Positions 1 to 8,971 of a stretch of DNA of 64,000 nucleotides are shown here, piece after piece. The translations under genes were made by a program, and so were the position numbers. The stretch lies in assembly GCF_002163755.1 (NCBI RefSeq), contig NZ_CP015863.1, forward strand, positions 2,604,001 through 2,668,000. The letters run 5' to 3'. The notes under the pieces were generated by a model. The model did no database searches and had not been told where the DNA came from. It worked only from the letters and a program-made list of their open reading frames with translations. This DNA comes from Vibrio campbellii CAIM 519 = NBRC 15631 = ATCC 25920. Its GTDB lineage: Bacteria > Pseudomonadota > Gammaproteobacteria > Enterobacterales > Vibrionaceae. How positions within the stretch are numbered: the stretch's first letter is position 1; each line of letters begins with the position of its first letter.

Positions 1-1473
1 ATCAAGCATGAGTTGAATGACGAACAAGTCGCGCGCTTTTCTGTTCATCAACACGAATTTAATGGTGTATTTGTTACAGCGGATCTCAAACGCTTCTACC
101 CTTTCGGTGAACAACTGACTCATGTCCTTGGCTATGTCTCTCACATCAACGACCGAGATTTACACCGTCTAGAGGAAGAGGGGCAAGCCAAGAACTATCA
201 AGCAACGCGAAACATCGGCAAACTGGGTGTGGAGCGCTACTACGAAAATATTCTTCACGGTACCAAAGGCTATGAAGAAGTCGAAGTAAACAGCAGAGGT
301 CGTGTGATTCGCACCATTAAATATGTGCCTCCTATCGCTGGTAAAGATATCGTTTTGAACCTTGATATTGAATTACAACAATTCGTATACGAAACACTCG
401 CCAATCGTCAGGGTAGCGCAGTTGTACTTGACCCACGTGATAACAGTGTACTCGCAATGGCATCCAGCCCAAGCTACGATCCGAACCCATTTGTCAGCGG
501 TATCTCCAGTAAAGCATACAACACGCTACTGAACGATCCTGCTCGCCCTCTCGTTAATCGGGCTACGCTCGGTGTCTATCCTCCAGGCTCTACCATTAAG
601 CCTTTTATGGCTGTTGCGGGACTTGAAGAGCATGTTATTACACCAAACACGGTGCGCAATGATCACGGAGTTTGGCGCATTCCTGGCTCCAAGCCTAATT
701 CCAAAGCATGGCGAGATTGGAAACGCTGGGGCCACGGCAACGTTGATGTAACTAAAGCTATCGAGGAATCGGTGGACTCTTTCTTCTACCAAATCGCCTT
801 TGATCTTGGTATCGACCGCATTTCGAAGTGGATGAATAAATTCGGCTTTGGCCTACCAACTGGCATCGACATCTACGAGGAAAGCAGCGCCAATATGCCA
901 ACACGAGAGTGGAAAGTAGCTCGTCATCGAACCCCTTGGTACCAAGGCGATACCGTGCCTGTTGGTATTGGGCAAGGTTACTGGACAGCAACGCCAATGC
1001 AGATAGCGAAAGCGACATCTTTGCTTATCAACCACGGTGAAATCAAAGCACCACATCTGCTCAAAGCGGTGATTGAACATGGGGACAACTTTGAAAAACA
1101 AGTCGACGTAGAACCTAAAGACTTACCGTCAATCGATAACGTACCGGATAAATTCTGGGATATTCCAATCAATGCGATGCGCCTTGTAAACAATGGTGCT
1201 CATGGCTCTGGTCGCCGCGCGTTTAAGGGCGCGGAGTACAGTAGTGGCGGTAAATCTGGCACAGCACAAGTATACAGTCTACGAAAAGACGAAATCTATA
1301 ATTCGAAAAAACTGGCAAACCATCTGCTTGATCATGCTTTATTTACTGCATTTGCCCCTTACGAGAACCCAAAGTATGTGGCAACGGTCGTGATCGAACA
1401 CGGAAACGGAGGCTCAAAAGTAGGTGCACCATTTATTCGACAAGTATTCGATCATGTACTCGTTCATCATTAG
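1..1473 (+). CDS. mrdA: Penicillin-binding protein 2 (C-terminal part, cut by window start)
   Basis: Class B penicillin-binding protein, the peptidoglycan transpeptidase that works with RodA in cell elongation, anchored in the inner membrane with its catalytic domain in the periplasm. The frame is open to base 1, so the start and membrane anchor lie outside the window; 490 residues are visible against roughly 630 for the family. The three active-site motifs are present: STIK with the acylated serine (codon 589-591), SVD (from 769) and KSGT (from 1252). The end of the dimerisation part (YPFG, HVLGYV) is also visible. No rodA, rlpA or dacA follows, as it would at the usual mrdA locus; a LacI regulator follows instead. 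I infer it may be a stand-alone PBP2 paralogue, but the upstream side cannot be seen. Confidence 0.93.
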   Translation: MKHELNDEQVARFSVHQHEFNGVFVTADLKRFYPFGEQLTHVLGYVSHINDRDLHRLEEEGQAKNYQATRNIGKLGVERYYENILHGTKGYEEVEVNSRGRVIRTIKYVPPIAGKDIVLNLDIELQQFVYETLANRQGSAVVLDPRDNSVLAMASSPSYDPNPFVSGISSKAYNTLLNDPARPLVNRATLGVYPPGSTIKPFMAVAGLEEHVITPNTVRNDHGVWRIPGSKPNSKAWRDWKRWGHGNVDVTKAIEESVDSFFYQIAFDLGIDRISKWMNKFGFGLPTGIDIYEESSANMPTREWKVARHRTPWYQGDTVPVGIGQGYWTATPMQIAKATSLLINHGEIKAPHLLKAVIEHGDNFEKQVDVEPKDLPSIDNVPDKFWDIPINAMRLVNNGAHGSGRRAFKGAEYSSGGKSGTAQVYSLRKDEIYNSKKLANHLLDHALFTAFAPYENPKYVATVVIEHGNGGSKVGAPFIRQVFDHVLVHH

Positions 1474-1533
1474 CAAAGCAAAGAAAACCCACATCAGTCA
1501 TAATCTCAGATATCAGTAAAGCAAGTTTGAACG

Positions 1534-1572
1534 AAAAACCACAACAGTATATACATTGTCGTTGTGGTTTTT
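1534..1572. terminator. Intrinsic terminator after the PBP2 gene
   Basis: A perfect 12-bp stem, AAAAACCACAAC (1534-1545) with GTTGTGGTTTTT (1561-1572), encloses a 15-nt loop. It lies 60 bp past the PBP2 stop and has A-rich and T-rich flanks, so it could work in both directions. Confidence 0.75.
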
Positions 1573-1714
1573 GTCCCCGCTTCAAACATCTGGGGATACC
1601 TAATTTACCTTTTAGAACGAACTTATTATTTGTGCTCCCAAATACGACTGAATACAATCAGCACTCATCAATCGCATTTCCCTAGGTTTAAAGCCTCTCG
1701 GCATAAAGGACAAC

Positions 1715-2719
1715 ATGGCAACATTAAAAGATATAGCAATGGAAGCGAATGTATCACTCGCGACTGTATCGCGTGTGTTGAATAACGATCCCACTCTGAA
1801 TGTCAAAAAAGAGACGAGGGCTCTAATATTAGAAATAGCGAAAAAAATGGAATATCGCACCAGCAGCTCTAGAAAAGCAATACGAGAGGGCACGCCAAAA
1901 CACCACTTTTGGGCTCTTTACAACTACAGCCAAGAACTTGAGGTAAATGATCCTTATTTCTTGTCGATACGTCACGGAATGGAAGCTCAATGCGAAAAGT
2001 TAGGAATAACTCTTACCAATCACTACCAAGGCGAAATGAATATTGACACCCAAACAATTACGGGGGTTCTTTTCGTTGGCGGAGCAAGTCAAACGAGTAT
2101 CGATAATTTACCAAAGCGTCTCACTCATAGCATCTGCTATATCAACTTTTCTGACGATAAAAGCCTATACGACAGTGTAAGCTCTGACCTCAATGAAGTA
2201 ACTAAGCAAGCAATCAACGTCTTTGTCGAGCAGGGCTATAAGCGAGTCGGGTTTATTGGTGGGCAGACCTCTTCAAACACTGAGAATATAGGTGAAAATA
2301 TTTTTTTGGAGTACGGCACTCTGAAAGGTTTGGTATCAGAAAGAGACATCTACCGTTGTGAGTTTTCGAGCTTATCAGGTTACAACTTAGCAAAAGACAT
2401 GCTATCGAAAGGTAATTTCCCACCCGCGATTTTCATCAACTCAGACTCTATTGCAATTGGTGTTTTGCGCGCAGTGCATGAGTTTGGATTGAAAATCCCC
2501 GAGGATATAGCCTTGATCAGCACAAATGATATTCCAACCGCAAGCTTTACCTTTCCGCCACTATCAACAATACGTATTAATGCGGAGATGATGGGGATCC
2601 AAGGCGTCAACTTGTTAGTAGAAAAACATCGAGATAGCCGTCAGATACCTCTAAAAGTCTATGTACCAAACAAGCTAAAACTTCGTGGTACCACAAAGTC
2701 AATCAATATCCCAGAATAA
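1715..2719 (+). CDS. LacI-family transcriptional regulator, EbgR-like
   Basis: Sugar-responsive repressor of the LacI/GalR family, 334 residues, a normal length. The N-terminal helix-turn-helix (about residues 3-24, ATLKDIAMEANVSLATVSRV) and hinge are followed by a periplasmic-binding-protein-like effector domain (for example VGFIGGQ, PAIFINSDSIAIGVL, LSTIRI). The opening NDPTLNVKKETR resembles EbgR, the repressor of the evolved beta-galactosidase genes in E. coli. No sugar transport or hydrolase gene adjoins it: the neighbours are a PBP2 and, convergently, a LysR gene. Its target is therefore unknown and it is an orphan regulator here. The family call is firm and the EbgR subgroup is moderate. 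Confidence 0.88.
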   Translation: MATLKDIAMEANVSLATVSRVLNNDPTLNVKKETRALILEIAKKMEYRTSSSRKAIREGTPKHHFWALYNYSQELEVNDPYFLSIRHGMEAQCEKLGITLTNHYQGEMNIDTQTITGVLFVGGASQTSIDNLPKRLTHSICYINFSDDKSLYDSVSSDLNEVTKQAINVFVEQGYKRVGFIGGQTSSNTENIGENIFLEYGTLKGLVSERDIYRCEFSSLSGYNLAKDMLSKGNFPPAIFINSDSIAIGVLRAVHEFGLKIPEDIALISTNDIPTASFTFPPLSTIRINAEMMGIQGVNLLVEKHRDSRQIPLKVYVPNKLKLRGTTKSINIPE

Positions 2720-2728
2720 CGAGAATTT

Positions 2729-2771
2729 AACTGAAATCACTATAGCAGCTCTTAAATAGCTAGATTCAGTT
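2729..2771. terminator. Possible convergent terminator-like hairpin
   Basis: AACTGAA (2729-2735) pairs with TTCAGTT (2765-2771) in the short gap between the converging LacI and LysR genes. The stem is short, the loop is 29 nt and there is no clear T-run, so this is weak. Confidence 0.3.
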
Positions 2772-2781
2772 GTGCAAAATT

Positions 2782-3750
2782 TTAGTTCGTTTCCAGTCGG
2801 CTACTATCCTGTTCAGCTCTAAGGAGCAGGTATACCAGCTGTCGCAGCCAAATTCCTTTATCCTCGTTATTACGACTGGTATGCCACAACATAGTGATAT
2901 CAAAATCCGCCACGGCAATCGGCGGCTGGACGCTCACCAAATCGTCCGAGAACCCTTCCGCTTGCGCCATTTTCTCCGGCACTATCGCAACCAACTCACG
3001 CTGTTTAAGTAAGTTTCGGATCGTCAGGAAGTTACGTGAAGCAACGGTGACTTTTCGGCTCAAGCCATGTTCCGCAAGCTTTTTGTCTACTTGTGTACTC
3101 AAGCTGCCATCAGGACTCACTAGGGCTTGTTCAATATTGGCAAAAGCGTGAATCGACAATTGTGTTTCACCCTTCAGAACTCGCTTATCACACAGACATA
3201 CGTGCTTTTCTGTGTAGAGGTACTGGCTCTCAAAGTTATCGTCGAGCACAGGCATACTTCCGATGATGACATCTAACTTATCGTGCTCCGTGATCGCCAC
3301 GTAATTGCTGCGGTTGACGTTAATAAAACTGATTTGGGCTTCTGGCGCATGCTTACGGATTTCATCATAAAGCAGTGGGGCGAAGATAAATTCAGCGTAA
3401 TCAGTTAAACCAATACGGCACACGCCGACGTAGTTTTCTGGCAAGAAAGCCGACTTCGTCAGTAAGTCTTTGGCAATCGAGTCCAATAAATGATGCACCG
3501 TCGGCGCGATATGATGCGCGTGCTCGGTTGGGTCCATCTTATGGCCTTTACGCTCAAACAATGGGTCATCAAACAACACGCGCAAGCGCGACAAGCTGTG
3601 GCTCATGGCAGACTGACTGACAAAGCTTTTCTCCGCCGCCAAACTCACACTGCGATAGCGGTATAGATAAGAAAAGGTCACCAACAGATTTAAGTCGATA
3701 TTTCGCCACTGGATGTCATCTTTCACAGAACAAGCCCTATCCCATTTCAT
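2782..3750 (-). CDS. LysR-family transcriptional regulator
   Basis: LysR-type regulator of 322 residues. The winged helix-turn-helix is near residues 17-75 (DLNLLVTFSYLYRYRSVSLA, then SQSAMSHSLSRLR), followed by a substrate-binding co-inducer domain of the NodD/LeuO/PA0477-like group. It is divergent from the chromate transporter gene 90 bp away, the classical layout in which a LysR protein controls its neighbour and itself, so chrA is the likely target (inference). The ATG at 3750 has no good ribosome site; a GTG at 3726, preceded by AGGG, is a credible alternative start and would leave the palindrome at 3744-3763 outside the coding region. Confidence 0.88.
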   Translation of the reverse strand: MKWDRACSVKDDIQWRNIDLNLLVTFSYLYRYRSVSLAAEKSFVSQSAMSHSLSRLRVLFDDPLFERKGHKMDPTEHAHHIAPTVHHLLDSIAKDLLTKSAFLPENYVGVCRIGLTDYAEFIFAPLLYDEIRKHAPEAQISFINVNRSNYVAITEHDKLDVIIGSMPVLDDNFESQYLYTEKHVCLCDKRVLKGETQLSIHAFANIEQALVSPDGSLSTQVDKKLAEHGLSRKVTVASRNFLTIRNLLKQRELVAIVPEKMAQAEGFSDDLVSVQPPIAVADFDITMLWHTSRNNEDKGIWLRQLVYLLLRAEQDSSRLETN

Positions 3751-3763
3751 TCATAGATGAAAT
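3744..3763. promoter_or_regulatory. Inverted repeat in the lysR-chrA divergent region
   Basis: ATTTCAT (3744-3750) and ATGAAAT (3757-3763) form a perfect 7-bp inverted repeat with a 6-bp spacer. It sits over the annotated LysR start and in the shared promoter region, as expected of a LysR operator that represses its own gene while controlling the divergent one. That role is inferred. Confidence 0.5.
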
Positions 3764-3840
3764 TAAAACTATTAATTTGAATCATCTTAGTACATTTCTT
3801 ACAGTAGATGCAGTTTTATCGGAGATTTAACAGGCTCAAC

Positions 3841-5025
3841 ATGTTTACCATTTTTAAAACCTTTTTTTGGCTTGGTTGGATCAGTTTCGGTGGCCCTGCG
3901 GCGCACATCGGTTACTTCCGCCAAACGTTCGTTGAAAAGCTCAAATGGATTGATGACAGCGAATACGCACAGATCGTGGCTTTGAGCCAATTCTTACCGG
4001 GTCCTGGTTCTAGCCAAGTTGGCTTTGCTCTGGGTTACAAACGCGGAGGCCTAGGCGGCGCATGCATGGCATTTCTTGGCTTCACGTTGCCTTCCGTGAT
4101 CATCATGTTGGCGCTTGCGATGGTAAGCAGCCAGATCACCGATACGGCGTTGTTCCAAAACATCATTCATGGCTTGAAGTTGCTTGCGGTCGTTGTGGTG
4201 GCGGATGCGACTTGGGGAATGTACAAAAACTTCTGTCAAACCAAACTAACAGCCGGCTTGTGTGTGGCAACCGCGATTGCCTTATTGGTTGCACCGAGCA
4301 TCGCAACTCAAATGCTGGTGCTTGTGGTGGCGGGGTTGATTGGTACTCAATACCTAAAGAGGGAATCTGCAGCGCCTGCCGAACCTTTTGAACCAACCAT
4401 TGCACCATTGGCACTGTTCGCGGTACTTCTGATTGGTTTGCCGTTTGTGGCTCACACCCTGCCAATGCTTGGATTGTTTAGCGACTTCTTCCAAGCAGGT
4501 AGCTTAGTGTTCGGTGGCGGTCACGTGGTACTTCCGCTATTGCAAAACATCGTTGGCGATCAACTCAGCCAAGACGCGTTCCTAACGGGCTACGCCGCAG
4601 CGCAGGCGGTACCGGGACCGATGTTTACCTTCGCAACTTATATTGGTTACGAGCTGTCTGATGCACCTGTCCTAGGCGCGTTGGTCGCAACATTGGGTGT
4701 GTTCTTACCGGGCTTTTTATTGCTGCTTAGCGTGCTAAAGAATTGGCAAGCGCTGGCTGGTAAACCTGCAGTGTCAGGTGCAATCAACGGCGTAAACGCA
4801 TCGGTCGTTGGTTTACTATTAGCAGCCCTTTACCAACCGGTATTCAGCAGCGCTGTGGTTGCTCCAATTGACATCGCTCTTGTGATAGCTGGCTTCTACT
4901 TACATAAGAAACTTAACTTGTCAGTGCTTTGGATGATTGTATTCTTTGTCGCATCAGGCATCATGACTGGCATGATTATCCATGGTCAAATCACCGCCAG
5001 CATGGATGTTTGGACTCTCCTATAA
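3841..5025 (+). CDS. chrA: Chromate efflux transporter ChrA
   Basis: Inner-membrane transporter of the CHR family, which exports chromate. The protein has the two homologous halves of long-chain ChrA: the N-terminal half opens with WLGWISFGGPAAHIGYFR and has PGPGSSQVGFALGY, and the C-terminal half has GSLVFGGGHVVLPLLQ and AAQAVPGPMFTFATYIGY. Many hydrophobic segments span the chain. I chose ATG 3841 (394 residues) because the family usually begins just before the FKTFFWLGWISFGG motif; an in-frame ATG at 3808 would add 11 polar residues and cannot be excluded. Family members vary in substrate, so chromate specificity is from the family, not shown here. Probably controlled by the divergent LysR gene. 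Confidence 0.9.
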   Translation: MFTIFKTFFWLGWISFGGPAAHIGYFRQTFVEKLKWIDDSEYAQIVALSQFLPGPGSSQVGFALGYKRGGLGGACMAFLGFTLPSVIIMLALAMVSSQITDTALFQNIIHGLKLLAVVVVADATWGMYKNFCQTKLTAGLCVATAIALLVAPSIATQMLVLVVAGLIGTQYLKRESAAPAEPFEPTIAPLALFAVLLIGLPFVAHTLPMLGLFSDFFQAGSLVFGGGHVVLPLLQNIVGDQLSQDAFLTGYAAAQAVPGPMFTFATYIGYELSDAPVLGALVATLGVFLPGFLLLLSVLKNWQALAGKPAVSGAINGVNASVVGLLLAALYQPVFSSAVVAPIDIALVIAGFYLHKKLNLSVLWMIVFFVASGIMTGMIIHGQITASMDVWTLL

Positions 5026-5460
5026 ACGCTAACGTTTGTCATAAGTTTCGAGCTTAGCAAACTCTTTGGAATGTGGTTTGTTTAAATGGCGATGTGCTGC
5101 TCAGAATATCAAACATCGATCAACACACCTCACCCTAACTGCGTTTACTTTGTTTGGGCAATACCAATTCAACCATCGTTGAAATGGAAAGATGTCATTG
5201 GAAAAAGAATATGAGGATTGCCTATATTGTTAACCAGTGTGGCTATCGAGATGTGTCGTATTTCTAGCGTACCTTCAAAAAGAAAGACGGATTTCCCCCC
5301 GCTAGCCATCGTAAGCAGTTTTAATTAATGATGACTGAGCCGCTTTCATTATCTAACGCTACCTTTCGCACAGATTTCATCTAAATGCATTCCCGTATAA
5401 TGAGCTAACATGCTAAGGTTAACAATGTTTTAACAACTACAAATACAAACGAGAGAAGAC
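5026..5460. other. 435-bp intergenic region, no gene seen
   Basis: No credible reading frame, RNA gene or strong hairpin was found between chrA and the acyl-CoA ligase. The AT-rich last 100 bases, ending in GAGAGAAGAC just before the start codon, presumably hold the promoter and ribosome site of the ligase gene. Confidence 0.5.
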
Positions 5461-7167
5461 ATGGAGTCATCTACAATGAATCAGCCTAACCCAGAACAAA
5501 CCGCTGGTTGCGCTCTCCCGCCGCCAAATGAAATGATTCTCAAATGGGCAGCGGAACGCCCAGATGAAGTCTACCTAAAACAAATCATCAACCGACAATT
5601 CGTTGAGTTCACTTATGCGGAAGTTGCCGATCAAGCGTTAAGGCTTGTCAGCGCTTTACGTAACCTTGGTGTACAGCCAGGCGATAAAGTGGCCTTAGTC
5701 TCGAAAAACTGTGCAGAATGGTTCATCTGTGATTTGGCCATGATGCTTGGCGATTACGTTAGTGTGCCTGTTTTCCCAACTGCGGGTGCGGATACAATCG
5801 AGTACTGTGTGACACACAGTGAGAGTAAAGCTCTGATCGGCGGTAAGTTAGATGATCCAGCGGCAACGCAACAAGTGATCGAATCAATGCCAGATTTAAT
5901 TAGCATTGCACTTCCTTACGATACTGCGCCGAAATGCCAATATCAGTTTACTGAGATTATTACCGATGTAGAACCAAGCGCAGAGCGTCCACAACACCAT
6001 GATGACAAGCTCATGTCTCTAGTGTACACCTCAGGAACGTCAGGTCTGCCGAAAGGGGCAATGCTGACATACGGTGCGTTCAGTTGGTCAGTTCAGCAGT
6101 TAATTAATCATATTGGGATTCAAGAAAACGACCGATTGTTCTCTTATTTGCCACTTGCTCACATTACTGAGCGTGTATACATCTTCGGCTCATCCATTAT
6201 GGGTGGTGTAACTACGGCTTTCCCAGAGTCTCTCGATACCTTTATCGAAGATGTAAAAATGCATCGTCCGACACTGTTTATTTCCGTGCCTCGTTTGTGG
6301 ACCTTGTTCCAGCAACGTATTCAAGACAAACTTCCGCAGAAAAAGCTCAACATTCTACTAAAGATCCCGTTCATTAACTCACTGATCAAGAAGAAGCTGG
6401 CAGATGGCCTTGGTTTAGATCAAGCGCGTGTTCTTGGTTGTGGCTCTGCGCCTGTATCACCGGCATTGCTCGAGTGGTATCGCAGCGTAGGCTTAAACAT
6501 CACGGAAGCTTGGGGCATGACGGAGTCTTTCGCCTACAGCACACTTAACTACCCATTCCGTGCCGATAAAATTGGCTCAGTAGGTAATGCCGGCCCTGGT
6601 ATTGAACTGAAGATCGCTGACGATGAAGAAATCATGGTCCGTGGTAAAGGCTTGTTTTCAGGTTACTACAAAAACGATATCGCCACACAAGAGTCGTTTG
6701 ACTCCAAAGGGTGGCTGCACACGGGTGACATCGGCTCAATCGATGCGGATGGTTATCTCACTATCCAAGGCCGTAAGAAGGACACCTTTAAAACTTCAAA
6801 AGGTAAGTTCGTAGCACCGGTTCCTATTGAGAAGAAACTGTTCGAATACAGCCGCGTCGAAATGATGTGTTTGATCGGCCTAGGCTTGCCAGGGCCAATC
6901 TTGTTGGTTGTACCTCACGATTTCCCGAACTTCGATAAAGAACGCTACGCACGAACGACTCGCAAAGTGATCGCTCGTATGAACCAAGAACTGGAATCAC
7001 ACGAGCAAATAAAAGGTGTGCTGATGATTCAAGAGCCGTGGAGTATCGAGAACGGTATTCTAACACCGACCTTGAAGATTAAACGCCATGTCCTAGAACA
7101 GAAGTACCATGAACTTGGCCACAACTGGCCAAAAGGCGAGCTGGTTGTTTGGGAAGAAGAATTATAA
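5461..7167 (+). CDS. AMP-binding long-chain acyl-CoA ligase-like enzyme
   Basis: Adenylate-forming enzyme of the ANL superfamily, 568 residues, closest in layout to long-chain fatty acid CoA ligases that activate a fatty acid to acyl-AMP and then acyl-CoA. Visible motifs: the A3 phosphate-binding loop LVYTSGTSGLPKGAML, the A5 motif EAWGMTES, the A7 motif GWLHTGDIG, the hinge QGRKKDTFK and the C-terminal lysine region PTLKIKRH, all intact. No signal peptide or membrane segment. It stands alone, not in a fad operon. Exact chain length and substrate cannot be told. In V. cholerae, as I recall, the equivalent gene lies beside the second EF-G gene; here 5.8 kb of fimbrial island separates them. 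Confidence 0.88.
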   Translation: MESSTMNQPNPEQTAGCALPPPNEMILKWAAERPDEVYLKQIINRQFVEFTYAEVADQALRLVSALRNLGVQPGDKVALVSKNCAEWFICDLAMMLGDYVSVPVFPTAGADTIEYCVTHSESKALIGGKLDDPAATQQVIESMPDLISIALPYDTAPKCQYQFTEIITDVEPSAERPQHHDDKLMSLVYTSGTSGLPKGAMLTYGAFSWSVQQLINHIGIQENDRLFSYLPLAHITERVYIFGSSIMGGVTTAFPESLDTFIEDVKMHRPTLFISVPRLWTLFQQRIQDKLPQKKLNILLKIPFINSLIKKKLADGLGLDQARVLGCGSAPVSPALLEWYRSVGLNITEAWGMTESFAYSTLNYPFRADKIGSVGNAGPGIELKIADDEEIMVRGKGLFSGYYKNDIATQESFDSKGWLHTGDIGSIDADGYLTIQGRKKDTFKTSKGKFVAPVPIEKKLFEYSRVEMMCLIGLGLPGPILLVVPHDFPNFDKERYARTTRKVIARMNQELESHEQIKGVLMIQEPWSIENGILTPTLKIKRHVLEQKYHELGHNWPKGELVVWEEEL

Positions 7168-7193
7168 CCCCCTAGTACCGTCTCATTCCAAAT

Positions 7194-7229
7194 TCACCCT
7201 TGCTTTGCTGTTTCTTTAAGCGAGGGTGA
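7194..7229. terminator. Stem-loop after the acyl-CoA ligase gene
   Basis: TCACCCT-T-GCTT (7194-7205) pairs with AAGC-G-AGGGTGA (7218-7229), a 12-bp stem including one wobble, 27 bp after the stop codon. There is no T-run, so it may be an mRNA 3' end structure rather than a strict intrinsic terminator. Confidence 0.5.
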
Positions 7230-7457
7230 GCCCGCTTAATCTCTCCTCACACACAATTCTCACTTTTGATTCAACCTAAGACCCATCCCCCCTATCCATT
7301 GTAATCTCATCATTTGGTACTAACCTTTTAATACACAAGTTGCGTACAACCCATAACTAATGAGGTTGCGTAACACGCTAAACTGCCAATATTAAAAATA
7401 TAAAAAACCATATATATCAAAAATTAAAGCAGAATTAGACCAACAGGATTTGTTGCA

Positions 7458-8123
7458 ATGGAACTAAGCACCCAACCTTTAGCAGTACATCTGCTAAGCA
7501 AAGATATGTCATACACAAGAGTGATTCGCGACTTAGTTAAACTTTCTTTTCCCTTAGTGAGCTTCACCACTAGCGATACATTCACCCATTTGGATGAAGA
7601 GGCATCACAACGCATTATCCTTTTCGACGTAAAATCCATGCCTTGCCCAAAGCGATACGGAATTTGTCCCATGGAGAGAAAAGAAAAGTGGGTCGCAATG
7701 AATGTTTCATCTGTCTCTTCACTTGAATGGCTAGAAAAGGGGTATTCAGGGCAAGTGTGCTCCCGTTTAGAACTTCTTCCAAAGGCGCTTTCTGCCGTTT
7801 CTCAAGGAGACGTGTGGTTTCCTCGCCCTATTTTGAATAAAGCTATCTACCACTATCAAGAAGGTGGTGAGGATCCTACTCTCACAGCAGACTACTTAAG
7901 CACAAAGTTTCTGCTTACGAAAAGAGAGGGTGAGATTTGCAAGCTGATGCTTCAAGGGCTCTCAAATACACAGATAGCAAGGCAATCAAATGTCAGCATC
8001 AATACCATCAAAACTCATGCTTCAAACGTCTTACACAAACTAAATGTACACTCTCGCTACGAATTAATGGCGATGGCAAAAAAACACTCTAACCTAAATA
8101 TAAGAAACAAAGGACATTATTGA
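7458..8123 (+). CDS. LuxR-type regulator of the CsgD/VpsT group
   Basis: DNA-binding regulator of 221 residues. A C-terminal LuxR helix-turn-helix (about 150-208: LTKREGEICKLMLQGLSNTQ, then SINTIKTHASNVLHKL) follows a receiver-like N-terminal domain lacking the usual phospho-acceptor pattern, the architecture of CsgD and VpsT. Just before the HTH is WFPR; VpsT proteins bind cyclic di-GMP through W[F/L/M][T/S]R at this place, so the present motif is similar with proline at the third position. It precedes the fimbrial operon by 171 bp in the same direction and is its obvious candidate activator (inference). The upstream DNA is very AT-rich, typical of H-NS-silenced acquired genes. AGGA precedes the chosen ATG. 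Confidence 0.85.
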   Translation: MELSTQPLAVHLLSKDMSYTRVIRDLVKLSFPLVSFTTSDTFTHLDEEASQRIILFDVKSMPCPKRYGICPMERKEKWVAMNVSSVSSLEWLEKGYSGQVCSRLELLPKALSAVSQGDVWFPRPILNKAIYHYQEGGEDPTLTADYLSTKFLLTKREGEICKLMLQGLSNTQIARQSNVSINTIKTHASNVLHKLNVHSRYELMAMAKKHSNLNIRNKGHY

Positions 8124-8197
8124 CCAATTCAACAATAGAAAGGTGAAGTAAAATCGAGTAGAAACAAATTCATCCCTTTTTCACCCCAACTATTACC

Positions 8198-8239
8198 AGG
8201 GTCTCACCTTTGTTGGTGATGTGGAGAAGCTGAGTCCCT
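8198..8239 (+). promoter_or_regulatory. Stem-loop in the leader of the fimbrial operon
   Basis: AGGG-T-CTCA (8198-8206) pairs with TGAG-T-CCCT (8231-8239), one mismatch, and TCACC (8204-8208) can pair with GGTGA (8215-8219) inside it. It sits 56 bp before the pilin start. It may be an operator or a mRNA-stabilising 5' structure; which is not known. Confidence 0.45.
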
Positions 8240-8294
8240 CATAAGCTGATAATGCGATTTAAACAACGCATTGTGACTAACGAGGGATTGAGTT

Positions 8295-8882
8295 ATGAAA
8301 AAATTACTTCTTGCTACAGCAGTAGCAGCCGCATCGCTTTCTTTTGGCGCTTCTGCGGTTCAATTTAACAACCCAGTGGACTTTACAACACTGAGTAAAA
8401 CCGACCAAAAAACAATCCGAATTGAGGGCCGAGTACCAAAACGCTGCCTGCTTCGAATCGGTAAGAAAGATGTGAAAAACAATGTTCTACGCAAGGCCAA
8501 TAAAGTGCACACCGATTCGTGGGACAACGGTTTTAACAACAAGAAAGTGTTAGTGGGTAATTTAAGAGCTTGGTGTAACTACGGCACAGACCTAGATTTC
8601 TCCGTAACCGCATACAAACTGCGCGGTGTGACCAAGCACAACATGGGCGAAAAAATTAACTACAAAGTGAAAATCGGTTCTGAAACCGTTGCGAATACTA
8701 AGAACGATCATGGTATGGAAAAAATGGCGTCGCCAATTCCTTCAGTGGGCGAGCACTTAGTGAACAAGATCAACAAACATCCTATTTACGTCAAACCTGA
8801 AGATTCAGGCTTTGCACGAGCTGGTAAATATAAAGGTCGTATCAAAGTGAGCCTTTCTGCATCAGGCCCTGTAATGCCGTAA
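8295..8882 (+). CDS. Fimbrial major subunit (chaperone-usher pilin)
   Basis: Predicted pilin of 195 residues. A clear Sec signal peptide (MKKLLLATAVAAASLSFGASA, cleaved near residue 22) is followed by a beta-rich chain with two cysteines (in RCLLR and WCNYG) able to form the usual pilin disulfide. It is first in a pilin-chaperone-usher-tip operon and nearest the promoter, the normal position of the most abundant subunit. The C-terminus GFARAGKYKGRIKVSLSAS resembles the end of the tip protein encoded last in the operon, supporting a shared subunit fold. No close named family is recognised; it is unlike FimA or PapA and fits the divergent alpha/sigma type subunits better. GAGG precedes the start. 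Confidence 0.8.
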   Translation: MKKLLLATAVAAASLSFGASAVQFNNPVDFTTLSKTDQKTIRIEGRVPKRCLLRIGKKDVKNNVLRKANKVHTDSWDNGFNNKKVLVGNLRAWCNYGTDLDFSVTAYKLRGVTKHNMGEKINYKVKIGSETVANTKNDHGMEKMASPIPSVGEHLVNKINKHPIYVKPEDSGFARAGKYKGRIKVSLSASGPVMP

Positions 8883-8922
8883 CCGAACGACACTTTATAG
8901 ATATCGTCTTAAAAGGCAGATA

Positions 8923-8958
8923 CAAGCTTGGCTCGATAATCGGGCCAAGCTTGTTTTA
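8923..8958 (+). terminator. Strong hairpin between pilin and chaperone genes
   Basis: ACAAGCTTGGC (8923-8933) pairs perfectly with GCCAAGCTTGT (8945-8955), CGA/TCG extend it into the loop, and TTTT ends it. As a partial terminator or 3' stabiliser it would give much more pilin than chaperone and usher mRNA, a common fimbrial strategy. Confidence 0.7.
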
Positions 8959-8971
8959 GGGAGAAATATCT

